A stretch of DNA of 64,000 bases, from assembly GCF_026552795.1 (NCBI RefSeq), contig NZ_JANFPI010000001.1, positions 372,001 through 436,000 of the forward strand, written 5' to 3'. Below the pieces are notes generated by a model. That model did no database searches. It saw nothing but the letters and a program-made list of their open reading frames with translations, and was not told where the DNA came from. A program made the position numbers and the translations under genes. Source of the DNA: Ectorhizobium quercum (GTDB taxonomy: Bacteria; Pseudomonadota; Alphaproteobacteria; Rhizobiales; Rhizobiaceae). Below, piece by piece: positions 1 through 8,577 of the stretch (positions within the stretch are counted from its first letter, which is position 1; each line of letters opens with the position of its first letter).

Positions 1-70
1 CGCGACGCTCGAATTCGCGCTCGCCTATGAACAGGCGGCGGGCATCGAGACCGGCAACGCCTTCGATTAG
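1..70 (+). CDS. C-terminal end of an unidentified protein, possibly an amidase
   Basis: Only the last 22 codons are inside the window, ending in TAG at 68-70. The visible tail contains a short A-Y-E-Q-A-A-G motif, which resembles the final helix of amidase-signature enzymes (they often end in A-x-A-Y-E-Q-A-T-G). That likeness is weak evidence and the catalytic part is outside the window. The stop codon lies inside the start of a dispersed repeat (64-141). The gene converges with the ABC transporter operon, and a strong hairpin separates the two. Confidence 0.4.
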   Translation, partial: ATLEFALAYEQAAGIETGNAFD

Positions 71-141
71 AGCAACTCCGGGAAAAGTGTGAAACGGTTT
101 TCCGTCCGGAATTGCGCAGAAACAAAGAGTTGGAGCATTTC
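64..141 (+). repeat. Dispersed rhizobial intergenic repeat, copy A
   Basis: This segment carries AGCAACTCCGGGAAAAGTG, then TTTTCCGTCCGGAATTGC and an AAAGAGTTGGAGC tail. A second copy is on the minus strand at 36357-36432: 43 of 52 core bases are identical between 64-115 and the reverse complement of 36432-36381. A degenerate third copy is at 62596-62640. From general knowledge this sequence is abundant between genes of Rhizobiaceae. The copy starts on the stop codon of the upstream gene. Confidence 0.75.
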
Positions 142-165
142 ATGGAAACACTGAAATGCTCCAAC
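129..165. terminator. Bidirectional hairpin between convergent genes
   Basis: GTTGGAGCATTTCA (129-142) and TGAAATGCTCCAAC (152-165) form a perfect 14-bp stem with a 9-nt loop. It lies between the plus-strand gene ending at 70 and the minus-strand ATPase gene ending at 192, so it can terminate both. There is no long T-run on either side. The left arm overlaps the tail of the dispersed repeat. Confidence 0.6.
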
Positions 166-191
166 GGCCGAGGGCGTCGCGGCCCGGCTGG

Positions 192-1838
192 TCAGCCGTG
201 CTGTTTTTCCAGAAAGGCCTGACGGGAGGTCTTTCGGCCGCTCTCGATCAGGGTTCGGGTGTAATCGTCCTGCGGGTTCGCGAAGAGGTCGTGCGAAAAC
301 CCTTCTTCCACGATCCGGCCGCGCCGCATGACGATCACGCGGTCGCATATGGCGCGAATGACCGCCAGGTTATGGGAAATGAACAGGTAGGTCAGGTTCA
401 GGTCGCGGCGCAGCTCCTGAAGGAATTCGAGAACCTGCGCCTGCACCGACACGTCGAGCGCCGAGGTCGGTTCGTCGAGCACCAGAAGCTTCGGATTGAG
501 CGACACGGCCCGGGCGATGCAGATGCGCTGCTTCTGGCCGCCTGAAAGCTCGTGCGGATAGCGATACTTGAAGGCCCTGGGCAGTTGCACGATGTCCAGC
601 AGCTCTTCAACGCGCCGTTCGATGTCGCGGCCGCTCATCCGGGTCTGGAGGCGCAACGGTTCTCCGATGGCGTCGGCAATGGTGTGCCGCCCGTCGAGGG
701 CCGAATGCGGATTCTGGAAGACGAGCTGCATGTGGCGGCGCATCTGCCGCAGTTTTTCGGCGTCGAGCCTGTTGACCTTCTGGCCGTCGAAGACGACCTC
801 TCCCGCCGTCGGCTCGATGAGCCGCAGGACCATGCGCGCCACCGTCGATTTGCCCGAGCCGGATTCGCCGACGATGCCGAGGATCTCCCCCGGCGCGACC
901 GAAAAGCTCACGCCGTCGACGGCGGCAAAGTCCCTGCCGCTTTTCGAGCGGTAGACCTTTTTCAGGCCGTTGGCTTCCAGCAGGGGACCGGCGTTGCTGT
1001 CGACGGCGGCTGCCGCAATCGCCGGCTCATCGTCGATTTCCGGCACGGCGTCGAGAAGCCGCTTCGTATAGTCGTGCTTCGGAGCGGCGAGAATGTCGGC
1101 GGTCAGGCCCTGTTCGACGATCTCGCCGCGATACATGACGGCGCATCGCTTCGCGACCGTGGCGATCGCGCCGACATCGTGACTGATCATGATGACGGTC
1201 AGGTTCAGCTTCCCGACCAGCTCGTTGATGAGGTCCAGAACCTGCGCCTGGACCGTCACGTCGAGGGCCGTGGTCGGCTCGTCGGCGATCAGCAGGTCGG
1301 GTTTGCCCGAAAGCGCCATCGCGATCAGGATTCGCTGCCGCATGCCGCCGGAAAGCTGGTGCGGATAGCTTGCGAAGACCCGGGCCGGCTCGGGAATGCC
1401 GACCTGGTCGAGCAGTTCCTCGACGCGCACCCGCCGTGCGGCTTTCGGGGAAACACCGTTCCCGGAGGCCTTCTCATGGGCGGCGATCACGTCGGAAATC
1501 TGGCCGCCGACCGTGAACAGAGGGTTCAGGTAGGTCATCGGGTCCTGGAAGATCATCGAGATGCGGACGCCGCGGATCTTGCGCCAGCCCTTGTCCGTCA
1601 GCCCGAGCAGGTCGATCCCGTCGAAACGCAGGCTGCCGCTCTTTACCTCGGAGCGTTTGGGCCCGATGCCGAGGATGGTACGCACCAGCACGGTCTTGCC
1701 GGAGCCGCTTTCGCCGACGATGCCGAGCGTATCGCCGCGATGGACCGTCAGGCCGATGCCCTTCAGCACATGGACGGGACCGTCGAACGTGCCGATGTCG
1801 AGCGTCAGGTCGCGGATTTCGAGAAGCGGTTCGATCAT
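192..1838 (-). CDS. Peptide-type ABC transporter, double ATP-binding protein (DppD-DppF fusion)
   Basis: This 548-residue protein joins two complete ABC ATPase halves and would energise import through the two permeases encoded upstream. The first half has Walker A GESGSGKT at residues 42-49, signature LSGGMRQR and Walker B LLIADEPT. The second half, from about residue 290, has [16 protein letters not shown] and LLVLDEPT. Each half keeps the C-terminal extension typical of oligopeptide importers, and the arrangement resembles GsiA/YejF. The chosen ATG at 1838 overlaps the permease stop by 4 nt (ATGA). The open frame continues further upstream, but that part is only the permease gene read in another frame. 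It is the last gene of the operon. The substrate cannot be read from an ATPase. Confidence 0.93.
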   Translation of the reverse strand: MIEPLLEIRDLTLDIGTFDGPVHVLKGIGLTVHRGDTLGIVGESGSGKTVLVRTILGIGPKRSEVKSGSLRFDGIDLLGLTDKGWRKIRGVRISMIFQDPMTYLNPLFTVGGQISDVIAAHEKASGNGVSPKAARRVRVEELLDQVGIPEPARVFASYPHQLSGGMRQRILIAMALSGKPDLLIADEPTTALDVTVQAQVLDLINELVGKLNLTVIMISHDVGAIATVAKRCAVMYRGEIVEQGLTADILAAPKHDYTKRLLDAVPEIDDEPAIAAAAVDSNAGPLLEANGLKKVYRSKSGRDFAAVDGVSFSVAPGEILGIVGESGSGKSTVARMVLRLIEPTAGEVVFDGQKVNRLDAEKLRQMRRHMQLVFQNPHSALDGRHTIADAIGEPLRLQTRMSGRDIERRVEELLDIVQLPRAFKYRYPHELSGGQKQRICIARAVSLNPKLLVLDEPTSALDVSVQAQVLEFLQELRRDLNLTYLFISHNLAVIRAICDRVIVMRRGRIVEEGFSHDLFANPQDDYTRTLIESGRKTSRQAFLEKQHG

Positions 1839-2761
1839 CGCTCGCGGCTCCGGGGATCGAGAATGTCGCGCAGGCCGTCGCCCAGCAGGTTGAAGCCGAG
1901 CACGGTGAGGAAGATGGCCGCGCCGGGGAAGAAGGAATACCACCACCAGTCGGGCATGTAGGTGCGCGCCACCGAGATCATCGCGCCCCATTCGGGCGCC
2001 GGCGGGCGGGCGCCGAGGCCAATGAAGCCGAGGCCGGCAGCCGCGAGAATGGCCATGCCCATGTCCATGCTCATCTTGACGATGATCGGCGAAAGGCAGT
2101 TCGGCAGGATGTGGTGCCAGAGGATCCACGGCGTCTTCGCGCCGATGGAGCGGGCGGATTCGACGAAGAGCTCTTCCTTGACGGAAAGTGTTTTCGCCTC
2201 GACCAGCCGCACATAGCCCGGCCACCAGACGATGGCGAGCGCCAGCATGCAGTTGGTGATGCCGGGGCCGAGCGCCGCGACGATGGCGAGCGCCAGCGCA
2301 AGGCCCGGCACGGCGAGGAACAGTTCCGTCACGCGCATGATCACGGCGCGGGCCCAGCCGCCCTTGTAGCCGGCAATGACGCCGAGCGGCACGCCGATCA
2401 GCGCTCCCAGCCCGGTGATCACGATGCCGATCCACAGCGAGGTGCGGGCACCGACGATGACGCGCGAGAAGATGTCGCTGCCCATCTCGTCCGTGCCGAA
2501 CCAGTGAACCGGCCCCGGCGGCATCAGCCGGTTCGCCATGTCCGTGGCGCCGAGAGCGTCTTCCGGAAACGGCGCGAGCCACGGTCCGAAAGCGGCCAGA
2601 AAGAGAAAGAGAACCACCAGAAGCAGGCCGAGCATCGAGGAAAAGCTCGACCGGAACATGTGGGCATAGAGCCGCCATTGGCGGATGCGGCTGGCGTGCC
2701 GCTCGCGAAAGGTGAGCGCCGGCGGCTGTTTCGAGGAAGCCGTGGGGGAGGGCGTCGTCAT
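1835..2761 (-). CDS. Peptide-type ABC transporter permease (DppC-like)
   Basis: This 308-residue inner-membrane permease has an N-terminal cytoplasmic tail, a first membrane segment near residues 44-66 (LGLLLVVLFLFLAAFGPWL), the WFGTDEMGSDIFSRV motif typical of DppC/OppC proteins, and a BPD_transp_1 core. The EAA-type loop that contacts the ATPase is near E-S-A-R-S-I-G-A. It pairs with the DppB-like permease. Its start overlaps that gene's stop by 1 nt (TGATG) and its stop overlaps the ATPase start by 4 nt, so the three genes are probably translationally coupled. Confidence 0.92.
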   Translation of the reverse strand: MTTPSPTASSKQPPALTFRERHASRIRQWRLYAHMFRSSFSSMLGLLLVVLFLFLAAFGPWLAPFPEDALGATDMANRLMPPGPVHWFGTDEMGSDIFSRVIVGARTSLWIGIVITGLGALIGVPLGVIAGYKGGWARAVIMRVTELFLAVPGLALALAIVAALGPGITNCMLALAIVWWPGYVRLVEAKTLSVKEELFVESARSIGAKTPWILWHHILPNCLSPIIVKMSMDMGMAILAAAGLGFIGLGARPPAPEWGAMISVARTYMPDWWWYSFFPGAAIFLTVLGFNLLGDGLRDILDPRSRER

Positions 2762-3768
2762 CAGGCACTCCTGAGGCGCGGGTCGATCCAGGCATAGGCG
2801 AGATCGACGAGCGTGTTGGCGACAATGAAGAAGAATCCGATCATCAGCGTGACGCCGATCACCGGCTTGAAATCGGAAGCGAGAGCGGAGGAGACGGCAT
2901 AGAGCCCTATGCCCGGCCAGTCGAACACGGTTTCCACCAGCACGGTCGAGCCGAGCATCCAGCCGAAGCGCAGGCCGATGATGGCGAGCGTCGGCAGCAT
3001 GGCGTTCTTCAGGGCATAGAGGGCGACCACGCGACGCGACGAAATACCGTGCGCCCGCGCCGCGACGATGTAATCGGATTGCAGGACCTCGACCATTTCG
3101 GCGCGGTTGACGCGCAGGATGGAGGCGAGGCAGGGGAAGGACAGGACGAAGGCGGGCAGGATGATATGCTGCAAGGCGACCCAGAAGGTCGAGAAGCGTC
3201 CGGCGATGAGGCTGTCGATCAGGAGCATGCCGGTCACGGTTTCCGGCGGGCGGGTGATCAGCGGCAGGCGGCCGGACACGGGCAGCCAGCCGAGATCCAC
3301 CGAGAACCAGAGCTGGAGCAGGATGCCGAACCAGAAGGCGGGCAGCGCCACGCCCGAAATCGACAGGATGCGCGTGACGTGGTCGAGCGGCCCGTCCTTG
3401 TAGACGGCCGAGAGCATGCCCAGCGGAACGCCGACAAGGATGCCGAACAGCATGGAGACGAAGACCAGTTCCAGCGTTGCCGGGGCATAGCGCAGCAATT
3501 CGTCGAGGACCGGCCGGGTCGTGACGATGGACTGGCCGAGATCGCCGCGCATCAGGTCGCCCATATAGACGACGAACTGTTCCGCCAGCGGCTTGTCGAG
3601 CCCGTATTCGACGCGGATGGTCTCCACCATGTCCTCGGTGGCGTTCGGGCCGGCGACCAGACGTGCCGGATCGCCCGGCGCCACATTGGTGATGACGAAG
3701 GTCAATGCCGCGATGCCGATCATGGTCAGGACCAGCGTCGCGATCTTGCGCAGGATGAATGTCAGCAT
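2761..3768 (-). CDS. Peptide-type ABC transporter permease (DppB-like)
   Basis: This 335-residue permease opens with a short basic segment and a membrane helix (IATLVLTMIGIAALTFVIT), followed by the N-V-A-P-G-D-P-A-R motif near residue 30 that marks DppB/OppB/GsiC proteins. A BPD_transp_1 domain fills the C-terminal two thirds and contains an R-A-H-G-I-S-S-R coupling loop. It follows the binding-protein gene after a 167-nt gap with two hairpins, and precedes the DppC-like partner with a 1-nt overlap. The length is normal for the family. Confidence 0.92.
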   Translation of the reverse strand: MLTFILRKIATLVLTMIGIAALTFVITNVAPGDPARLVAGPNATEDMVETIRVEYGLDKPLAEQFVVYMGDLMRGDLGQSIVTTRPVLDELLRYAPATLELVFVSMLFGILVGVPLGMLSAVYKDGPLDHVTRILSISGVALPAFWFGILLQLWFSVDLGWLPVSGRLPLITRPPETVTGMLLIDSLIAGRFSTFWVALQHIILPAFVLSFPCLASILRVNRAEMVEVLQSDYIVAARAHGISSRRVVALYALKNAMLPTLAIIGLRFGWMLGSTVLVETVFDWPGIGLYAVSSALASDFKPVIGVTLMIGFFFIVANTLVDLAYAWIDPRLRSA

Positions 3769-3857
3769 CGATTGGGTTCCGGCATTCCTGGATTGTGCGG
3801 CTTCGTCGAAGGATCCTGCCGCCCGGTTGGGACAAGGCGGCAGGATACCTCACGAAA

Positions 3858-3924
3858 CGGATCGGGTAACAGAGGGGGCCTAACCCGATCCGGCTGCGCC
3901 GGGAGCGTCATGCCGCCCGGCGCA
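3858..3924 (-). other. Two adjacent hairpins between binding-protein and permease genes
   Basis: CGGATCGGGT (3858-3867) pairs with ACCCGATCCG (3883-3892), and TGCGCCGGG (3895-3903) pairs with CCCGGCGCA (3916-3924). Both stems are perfect. They follow the binding-protein stop (3936) in transcription order and neither has a clear U-run. Such hairpins usually stabilise the 3' end of the binding-protein message so that it outnumbers the permease message; that role is inferred here. Confidence 0.6.
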
Positions 3925-3935
3925 AATCGCGGCGC

Positions 3936-5525
3936 TTATTCTTCCTTGATCCAGAGCGGATAAAGGTCGACCTCGCCGGTGAAGCGGACGGGGCTGAAGG
4001 TGAAGCCCTGAAGGTAGTTCTGGTGCGCCCAGCGGCGGTTCTGGAGCATGCCGAAGACTTCCGGCTGGTCGGCGACGATCTGCTTCTGGATGTCGGCATA
4101 GAGGCTAGCGCGCTCGTCCCAGTTCGTCGAGGCGCGGGCCTTGTCGATCATCTCCGAAACATCCGGGTTGTCGTAGAACGCCATAGCGTAATACTGGCCC
4201 CAGGAACTCTTGTGATACTGGTAGGCGACGGCGTCCGGATCGGTCGAGATCGGCGTCGTGTAGACCGAGGTCATGGCCGGGGAGGTCTCGACCCTGGAGC
4301 CGGCGGCAACCATGTTCGGCCACTGTTCCGGCTTGATCTCGACGTTGATGTTCAGCTCCTTGAGGTTTTCCAGAAGCACGAGGCCGATGCGGCGCGCTTC
4401 TTCCAGACCGGCCACATGGACGTAGGGCAGGGTGATGCCGCCGTCCGGATAGGCCGATTTCGCCAGATATTCCTTTGCCTTGGCGATGTCGCGGCGGGGA
4501 ATGTCGGGCACGGCGATGTGGCCCTTCATGCCGTCCGGCAGCGGGCTGGTCTCCAGCGTCGCCTCGCCGTTATAGACCTGCACCAGCGCGTCGTAGTCCA
4601 TCGCATAGGCAATGGCCTTGCGCAGGTTGATGTCGGCCGTCGGACCCTGCTGCGTGTTGAACTTGATGCCGAAGGTCGTCATGCCCTTGTGGTTCTGGAT
4701 GACGATGTTCGGAAGCCGGGCGATCTGGGTGTAATCGTCCGAGGTCAGGCCCTCGACGATGTCGGCCTCGCCGCGCTGGAGGGCGGCCTTCTGGGCGGCC
4801 GGCTCGCGGATGATCTTGTAGATGACGCCGGCCGGTTTCGTCTCGCCTTGCGGCCAGCCCTTCCAGTAGTCGTCGACCGACTCGACCTCATAGAGAACGT
4901 TCGGTTCCCAGCGGCCGAGCTTGAAGGGACCGGAGCCTGCGGCATTGTCGGTCAGCCACTTCTGGCCGTAGTCGCCGTCCACCTCGTGCGCCGTCACCTC
5001 GGCCGGGTTGACGACGAACCACCAGGGCAGGAAGGAGAGGAACGGGGCGTAGGGGGCCTTGAGTTCGAACTTCACGGTGTAGTCGTCGACGACGGAGACG
5101 CCTTCCGGCGCCAGGAAGTCCTTGAGCATCCAGGCGATGCCCTTGTTGAGCTTCAGCCCGCGCTCGAAGGAATAGCGCACGGCTTCGGCCGTGACCGGGT
5201 CGCCGTTGTGGAACTTGGCGTTCGTGACGAGGTGGAACGTCCAGGTCTTGCCGTCCTCGCTCGTTTCCCAGCTTTCGGCGAGCCACGGCTTCACCTCCGC
5301 CGGATCGCCCTCGTATTTCACCAGCGCGTCGTAGACGGCCTGCTGCACCATGCGGGTCGACCAGTCGTAGCGGACATGCGGATCGAGCACGGGAATGGCC
5401 TGGCGGCCGCCGAAGACGATGACGTTGCCTTTGTCGGTGCGTTCGAAGGCCTGCGCCGGAGCCAGCATGGCGCTGGACGCCATCAGCCCGGCCAGAACGG
5501 TGCAACGGATAATTTTGCCGAACAT
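3936..5525 (-). CDS. Periplasmic substrate-binding protein of a peptide-type ABC transporter
   Basis: This 529-residue protein belongs to the SBP_bac_5 family (DppA/OppA/GsiB). A signal peptide covers residues 1-26 (M-F-G-K-I-I-R start, hydrophobic core, A-Q-A cleavage site). The mature part has the family hallmarks: a segment near W-L-A-E-S-W-E-T-S-E-D-G-K-T-W-T-F, then F-H-N-G-D-P-V-T-A-E-A-V-R-Y-S-F. The ATG at 5525 has an AGAGAGGG ribosome binding site upstream on the minus strand. It lies 35 nt after the AroM-family gene and heads the transporter genes. The ligand is unknown. The hydantoinase and DUF917 genes nearby suggest a cyclic amide or modified dipeptide rather than ordinary peptides. 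Confidence 0.93.
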   Translation of the reverse strand: MFGKIIRCTVLAGLMASSAMLAPAQAFERTDKGNVIVFGGRQAIPVLDPHVRYDWSTRMVQQAVYDALVKYEGDPAEVKPWLAESWETSEDGKTWTFHLVTNAKFHNGDPVTAEAVRYSFERGLKLNKGIAWMLKDFLAPEGVSVVDDYTVKFELKAPYAPFLSFLPWWFVVNPAEVTAHEVDGDYGQKWLTDNAAGSGPFKLGRWEPNVLYEVESVDDYWKGWPQGETKPAGVIYKIIREPAAQKAALQRGEADIVEGLTSDDYTQIARLPNIVIQNHKGMTTFGIKFNTQQGPTADINLRKAIAYAMDYDALVQVYNGEATLETSPLPDGMKGHIAVPDIPRRDIAKAKEYLAKSAYPDGGITLPYVHVAGLEEARRIGLVLLENLKELNINVEIKPEQWPNMVAAGSRVETSPAMTSVYTTPISTDPDAVAYQYHKSSWGQYYAMAFYDNPDVSEMIDKARASTNWDERASLYADIQKQIVADQPEVFGMLQNRRWAHQNYLQGFTFSPVRFTGEVDLYPLWIKEE

Positions 5526-5560
5526 TTTCGTTCCCTCTCTTGTTTCGTTAACGGATCGGT

Positions 5561-6241
5561 TCAAAGCATCTGGCGGACGACGCCGGCAACGACGCGGCGC
5601 GACAGCAGGACGGGAGCGCCCGACGCGCTGCGGGCCTTTTCCAGCATGGCGGCGGAATAGCCCATGCAGTGCATCACGATCAGGCCGCAATCGGCAAGCT
5701 CGGCGGCGCGGGCGGTGATGTCGTCGCCCGCATAGGGCGATGCGGCGACCAGCTTCGGTGCGCCGGGCAGAACGTGGCGCTCGTGGAAATCCGCGACCTG
5801 CCGCTCCAGCGGCAGGATCACGCCCAGCTTTCCGCACGACGCCGACAGGGCTTCCACGGTGGAATCGACGATGCGCTGCGCCTCGACGACGAGCGTATTC
5901 TTCAGCGGCTCGATCTGCGTGCCCGTGCATAGCAGTACGATGAGGTCGAAGCCCTCTTCGTCGATCCGGTGCAGGAGAGCGTTCAGCCGTTCCTCGGTGC
6001 GTGCCTTCGAGGTGACGATTTCCTCGCCGCTTTTCAGGCGGGTGGCGAAGGAATGCTCGCCGGGCCGCGCGCGCAGTCCGTCGAGTGCGGCGCCCTCCAG
6101 CCCGTCGAGAACGCCGAACTCCCGGTAGGATACGTCGCGGGCGTCCAGTCCGGCAACGATCTCCTCCATCATCTCGGGGACGAGATCGACGCGGGGCGTC
6201 TGGCCGATGGTGACGAATGCGATTCGGGATGATCTGGACAT
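5561..6241 (-). CDS. AroM family protein
   Basis: This 226-residue protein matches the AroM family: I-G-Q-T-P-R-V-D-L near residue 12, the G-x-L-D-G-L segment at 43-48, and the central R-P-G-E. The family has no proven reaction, but its layout resembles Asp/Glu/hydantoin racemases, which use two cysteines. Here cysteines sit in L-L-C-T-G-T (C105) and M-H-C-M-G-Y (C192), the places expected for such a pair. ATG 6241 was chosen because homology starts directly after it; an in-frame start at 6307 would add 22 unlikely residues. It is the first gene of the ABC operon (35-nt gap to the binding protein) and has a putative operator 68 nt upstream. The racemase-like role is inference. Confidence 0.85.
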   Translation of the reverse strand: MSRSSRIAFVTIGQTPRVDLVPEMMEEIVAGLDARDVSYREFGVLDGLEGAALDGLRARPGEHSFATRLKSGEEIVTSKARTEERLNALLHRIDEEGFDLIVLLCTGTQIEPLKNTLVVEAQRIVDSTVEALSASCGKLGVILPLERQVADFHERHVLPGAPKLVAASPYAGDDITARAAELADCGLIVMHCMGYSAAMLEKARSASGAPVLLSRRVVAGVVRQML

Positions 6242-6308
6242 GGCTGGTGCGCTTTCCGTTTCAGGCGAACATGAAGCGAAGCCTACTGCCTCCGGTCGTA
6301 TCTTCACT

Positions 6309-6325
6309 ATAAGGTAATGCCCCTA
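6309..6325. promoter_or_regulatory. Putative operator, copy 1, ahead of the AroM/ABC operon
   Basis: ATAAGG, six variable bases, then CCCTA. The same spaced motif is found at 7427-7443 between the regulator gene and the DUF917 operon. It lies about 68 nt upstream of the ATG at 6241, a normal position for a promoter element or activator site. Assignment to the AroM-LuxR regulator is inferred from the shared locations. Confidence 0.4.
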
Positions 6326-6426
6326 GAAGGCGCGATTTTCGGCAGGAAAATGAAAGCCCGAAAAATGTGCAGGCAGCGCCCCGGAGCGGTTGTCCAGATC
6401 ATATTTGAGGCATGGGCAGCCGGGTG

Positions 6427-7395
6427 TCAGGACCAGCCCGCGCCGATGACCAGACGGATGAGCGCGCTGGAGGAGGATACCTCCATCTTTCCCATCAGGT
6501 TCGAGCGGTGGATTTCCACGGTCTTCGGGCTGATGCCGAGCTGGCGGGCAATTGCCTTGTTGGACAGACCTTCGGCGACGAGCGACATCACCTGCCGCTC
6601 GCGCGGCGTCAACCGCGCCAGTTTCTCCATGAATTCCGACGATATGCCGGGCAGGGCGACGGGCCGGGTGTCGTGCAGGAGCAGCCGGATGGCGCTGGCG
6701 ACGATCCGTCTGGCGAGCACGACCGGCTTGCCGCTGGCGCGGGCCACCGTCTCCCGGTCGGCTTCGGTGAAGGACACGGAGTTGAGCACGATGATTTCGC
6801 TGCCCGACAGGTCCATCAGCGCCCGGGCGAGAAGCGAACGGTCGCCCTCGCGGCCATAGGCCGCCAGCACCCGGTAGGGCGACAGTGCCGGAATGTCGAG
6901 TTCGTGAATCTGCTGTTCCAGCGGCTGGATCAGGCCGACGACGGCGCCGTGCGCGGCAAGGGAGATGATCGCCGATTCGATGGCGCGCTGGGCGTTGACG
7001 GTCGGGCAGGTGCTTTCGAAATCCCGGAAAAGCCCGGTCGAGAGCATGACCACCAGATCGTATTGCTTCGGCGAGAAGGCGGCGACGATCTCCGCCATGC
7101 GCTCGCCGATCCGCGGCTTCGAAAGCACGATGTCCGAACCGTCGGCCAGGCGGGAGATGATGCTCGTCTCGCCCGGACGCACGCGCAGCGCGTCGATATG
7201 CTGTGCCGAAAGCCCGTCGAGCGCGCCGATCTCCAGCGCTTCGATGGGAACGTCAAGGTTCTTCAGCATCTCGTCGATCAGGTCGCGCCGCGGAGACTGC
7301 CCGACGCTGACGAACATGACGCGGTGCGGCCTGTCCGGCGTCGCCTGCGCTGCATCGTCTGGGCCGGAACTCTCCCGCACGGTCTCTCCTGTCAT
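6427..7395 (-). CDS. AroM-like domain fused to a LuxR-type helix-turn-helix, probable regulator of this locus
   Basis: This 322-residue protein has two parts. Residues about 24-240 align by eye with the neighbouring AroM protein (V-G-Q-S-P-R-R-D-L, then G-A-L-D-G-L, R-P-G-E and a final A-R-R-I-V-A-S-A-I-R). Residues about 257-322 are a FixJ/NarL-type DNA-binding domain with L-T-P-R-E-R-Q-V-M-S-L-V-A-E-G, N-K-A-I-A-R-Q-L-G-I-S and K-T-V-E-I-H. The two cysteines of the enzyme-like paralog are serines here (S119 in M-L-S-T-G, S206 in L-N-S-V-S). I infer a non-catalytic ligand sensor controlling transcription. There is no receiver domain. It stands between the ABC operon (185 nt downstream) and the divergent DUF917 operon (102 nt). 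Confidence 0.88.
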   Translation of the reverse strand: MTGETVRESSGPDDAAQATPDRPHRVMFVSVGQSPRRDLIDEMLKNLDVPIEALEIGALDGLSAQHIDALRVRPGETSIISRLADGSDIVLSKPRIGERMAEIVAAFSPKQYDLVVMLSTGLFRDFESTCPTVNAQRAIESAIISLAAHGAVVGLIQPLEQQIHELDIPALSPYRVLAAYGREGDRSLLARALMDLSGSEIIVLNSVSFTEADRETVARASGKPVVLARRIVASAIRLLLHDTRPVALPGISSEFMEKLARLTPRERQVMSLVAEGLSNKAIARQLGISPKTVEIHRSNLMGKMEVSSSSALIRLVIGAGWS

Positions 7396-7425
7396 TCGAT
7401 CTGCCTAAAAAAACGGCGCACCTAA

Positions 7426-7445
7426 TATAAGGGCAGTTCCCTATA
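7426..7445. promoter_or_regulatory. Putative operator, copy 2, between regulator and DUF917 operon
   Basis: TATAAGGG-CAGT-TCCCTATA is an imperfect palindrome (12 of 20 positions symmetric). It contains the ATAAGG-N6-CCCTA motif that also occurs at 6309-6325. It lies 31 nt upstream of the regulator ATG (7395, minus) and 52 nt upstream of the DUF917 ATG (7498, plus), so one protein bound here could act on both. Confidence 0.45.
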
Positions 7446-7497
7446 GGCATGCAATACACCTCGACGCTAGTGTCTAGCACAGTTTTCGGAGGTAGAC

Positions 7498-8577
7498 ATG
7501 ATCCGTGATTTCCAAGAAAGCGAGATCGATCCGCTCGCTGTCGGCGCCTGGATTCTGGGAACCGGCGGCGGCGGCAGCCCGTATCTCGCTCAGCTCAACC
7601 TGAAGAATCTCTATCGTCAGGGCAAGCGCGTCCAGCTTATCGATCCGCGTGATCTCGACGACGACGACGCGGTTGCCGTCGTTTCCAAGATGGGCGCTCC
7701 GCTCGTCGGGCAGGAGAGGCTGGTCGATCCGGCGCACCTCGCCCGCGCCGTGCAACTGATGGAATCCTATACCGGCCGCAAGTTCCGGGCGGTCATGAGC
7801 GTGGAGATCGGCGGCGGAAACGCCCTGTCGCCCTTCCTGGCGGCCGCTCATCTCGGCATTCCCGTGGTGGATGCCGATGCGATGGGCCGCGCCTATCCGG
7901 AAGCGCAGATGACGAGCTTCGCCATCGGCGATCTGCCGATGTATCCGCTGACGCTGGTCGACTGCCGCGACAACGAGGCCATCGTCGCCAGGGCGGCTTC
8001 GTGGAAGTGGATGGAGCGCATTTCCCGCAAGATCTGCACGGAAGTCGGCTCCACCTCCGCCACCTGCAAGGCTCCGCGCACCGGCCGGGAAGTGAAGGAC
8101 TGGGGCGTGCTCGACACCGTGACCAAGGCGGTGGCGCTCGGCGGGGCCGTGCTCGAGGCGCGTGCCGCCCATACGGATCCCGTCGAGGCCGTTCTGCGGC
8201 ACGAAGGCGGCAAGACGCTCTTCAAGGGCAAGATCTGCGATGTGGACCGCACCACGACGGGCGGCTTCCTGCGCGGTTCCGCGAAGATCGAGGGACTGGA
8301 CGACGACAGGGGATCGGTGGTGGAACTGGCCTTCCAGAACGAATGGGCCGTCGCCTTCCGCGACGGGCAGCCCATCGCCATGACGCCGGACCTGATCTGC
8401 CTGCTCGACACGGTGTCCGGCGAGGCCATCGGCACGGAGACCGTTCGCTACGGCCAGCGCGTCACCGCCATCGCCCTGCCGGCGCCCGCCGTCCTGACCA
8501 CGCCGAAGGGGATCGAGCACGTCGGTCCGCGCGCCTTCGGATACGACATTGATTTCAAATCGGTATTCGCATCATGA
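7498..8577 (+). CDS. DUF917 / S-methyl-thiohydantoin desulfurase family protein
   Basis: This 359-residue protein shows the DUF917 N-terminal signature A-W-I-L-G-T-G-G-G-G-S-P-Y and the following M-S-V-E-I-G-G-G-N region. Characterised or inferred relatives act on hydantoin-like or thiohydantoin rings and are often fused to, or encoded beside, HyuA-type hydantoinases. That is exactly the arrangement here: the next gene overlaps by 4 nt (ATGA). GGAGG at 7488-7492 with 5-nt spacing supports the ATG at 7498. It is divergent from the AroM-LuxR regulator and a putative operator lies in the intergenic region. The substrate is not known. Confidence 0.88.
   Translation: MIRDFQESEIDPLAVGAWILGTGGGGSPYLAQLNLKNLYRQGKRVQLIDPRDLDDDDAVAVVSKMGAPLVGQERLVDPAHLARAVQLMESYTGRKFRAVMSVEIGGGNALSPFLAAAHLGIPVVDADAMGRAYPEAQMTSFAIGDLPMYPLTLVDCRDNEAIVARAASWKWMERISRKICTEVGSTSATCKAPRTGREVKDWGVLDTVTKAVALGGAVLEARAAHTDPVEAVLRHEGGKTLFKGKICDVDRTTTGGFLRGSAKIEGLDDDRGSVVELAFQNEWAVAFRDGQPIAMTPDLICLLDTVSGEAIGTETVRYGQRVTAIALPAPAVLTTPKGIEHVGPRAFGYDIDFKSVFAS

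Noticed and set aside
552..1961. Long plus-strand frames opposite the ABC transporter genes, and similar long frames opposite most genes
   Set aside because: They mirror real genes on the other strand. The high third-position GC keeps antisense frames open, and they contain no recognisable domains.
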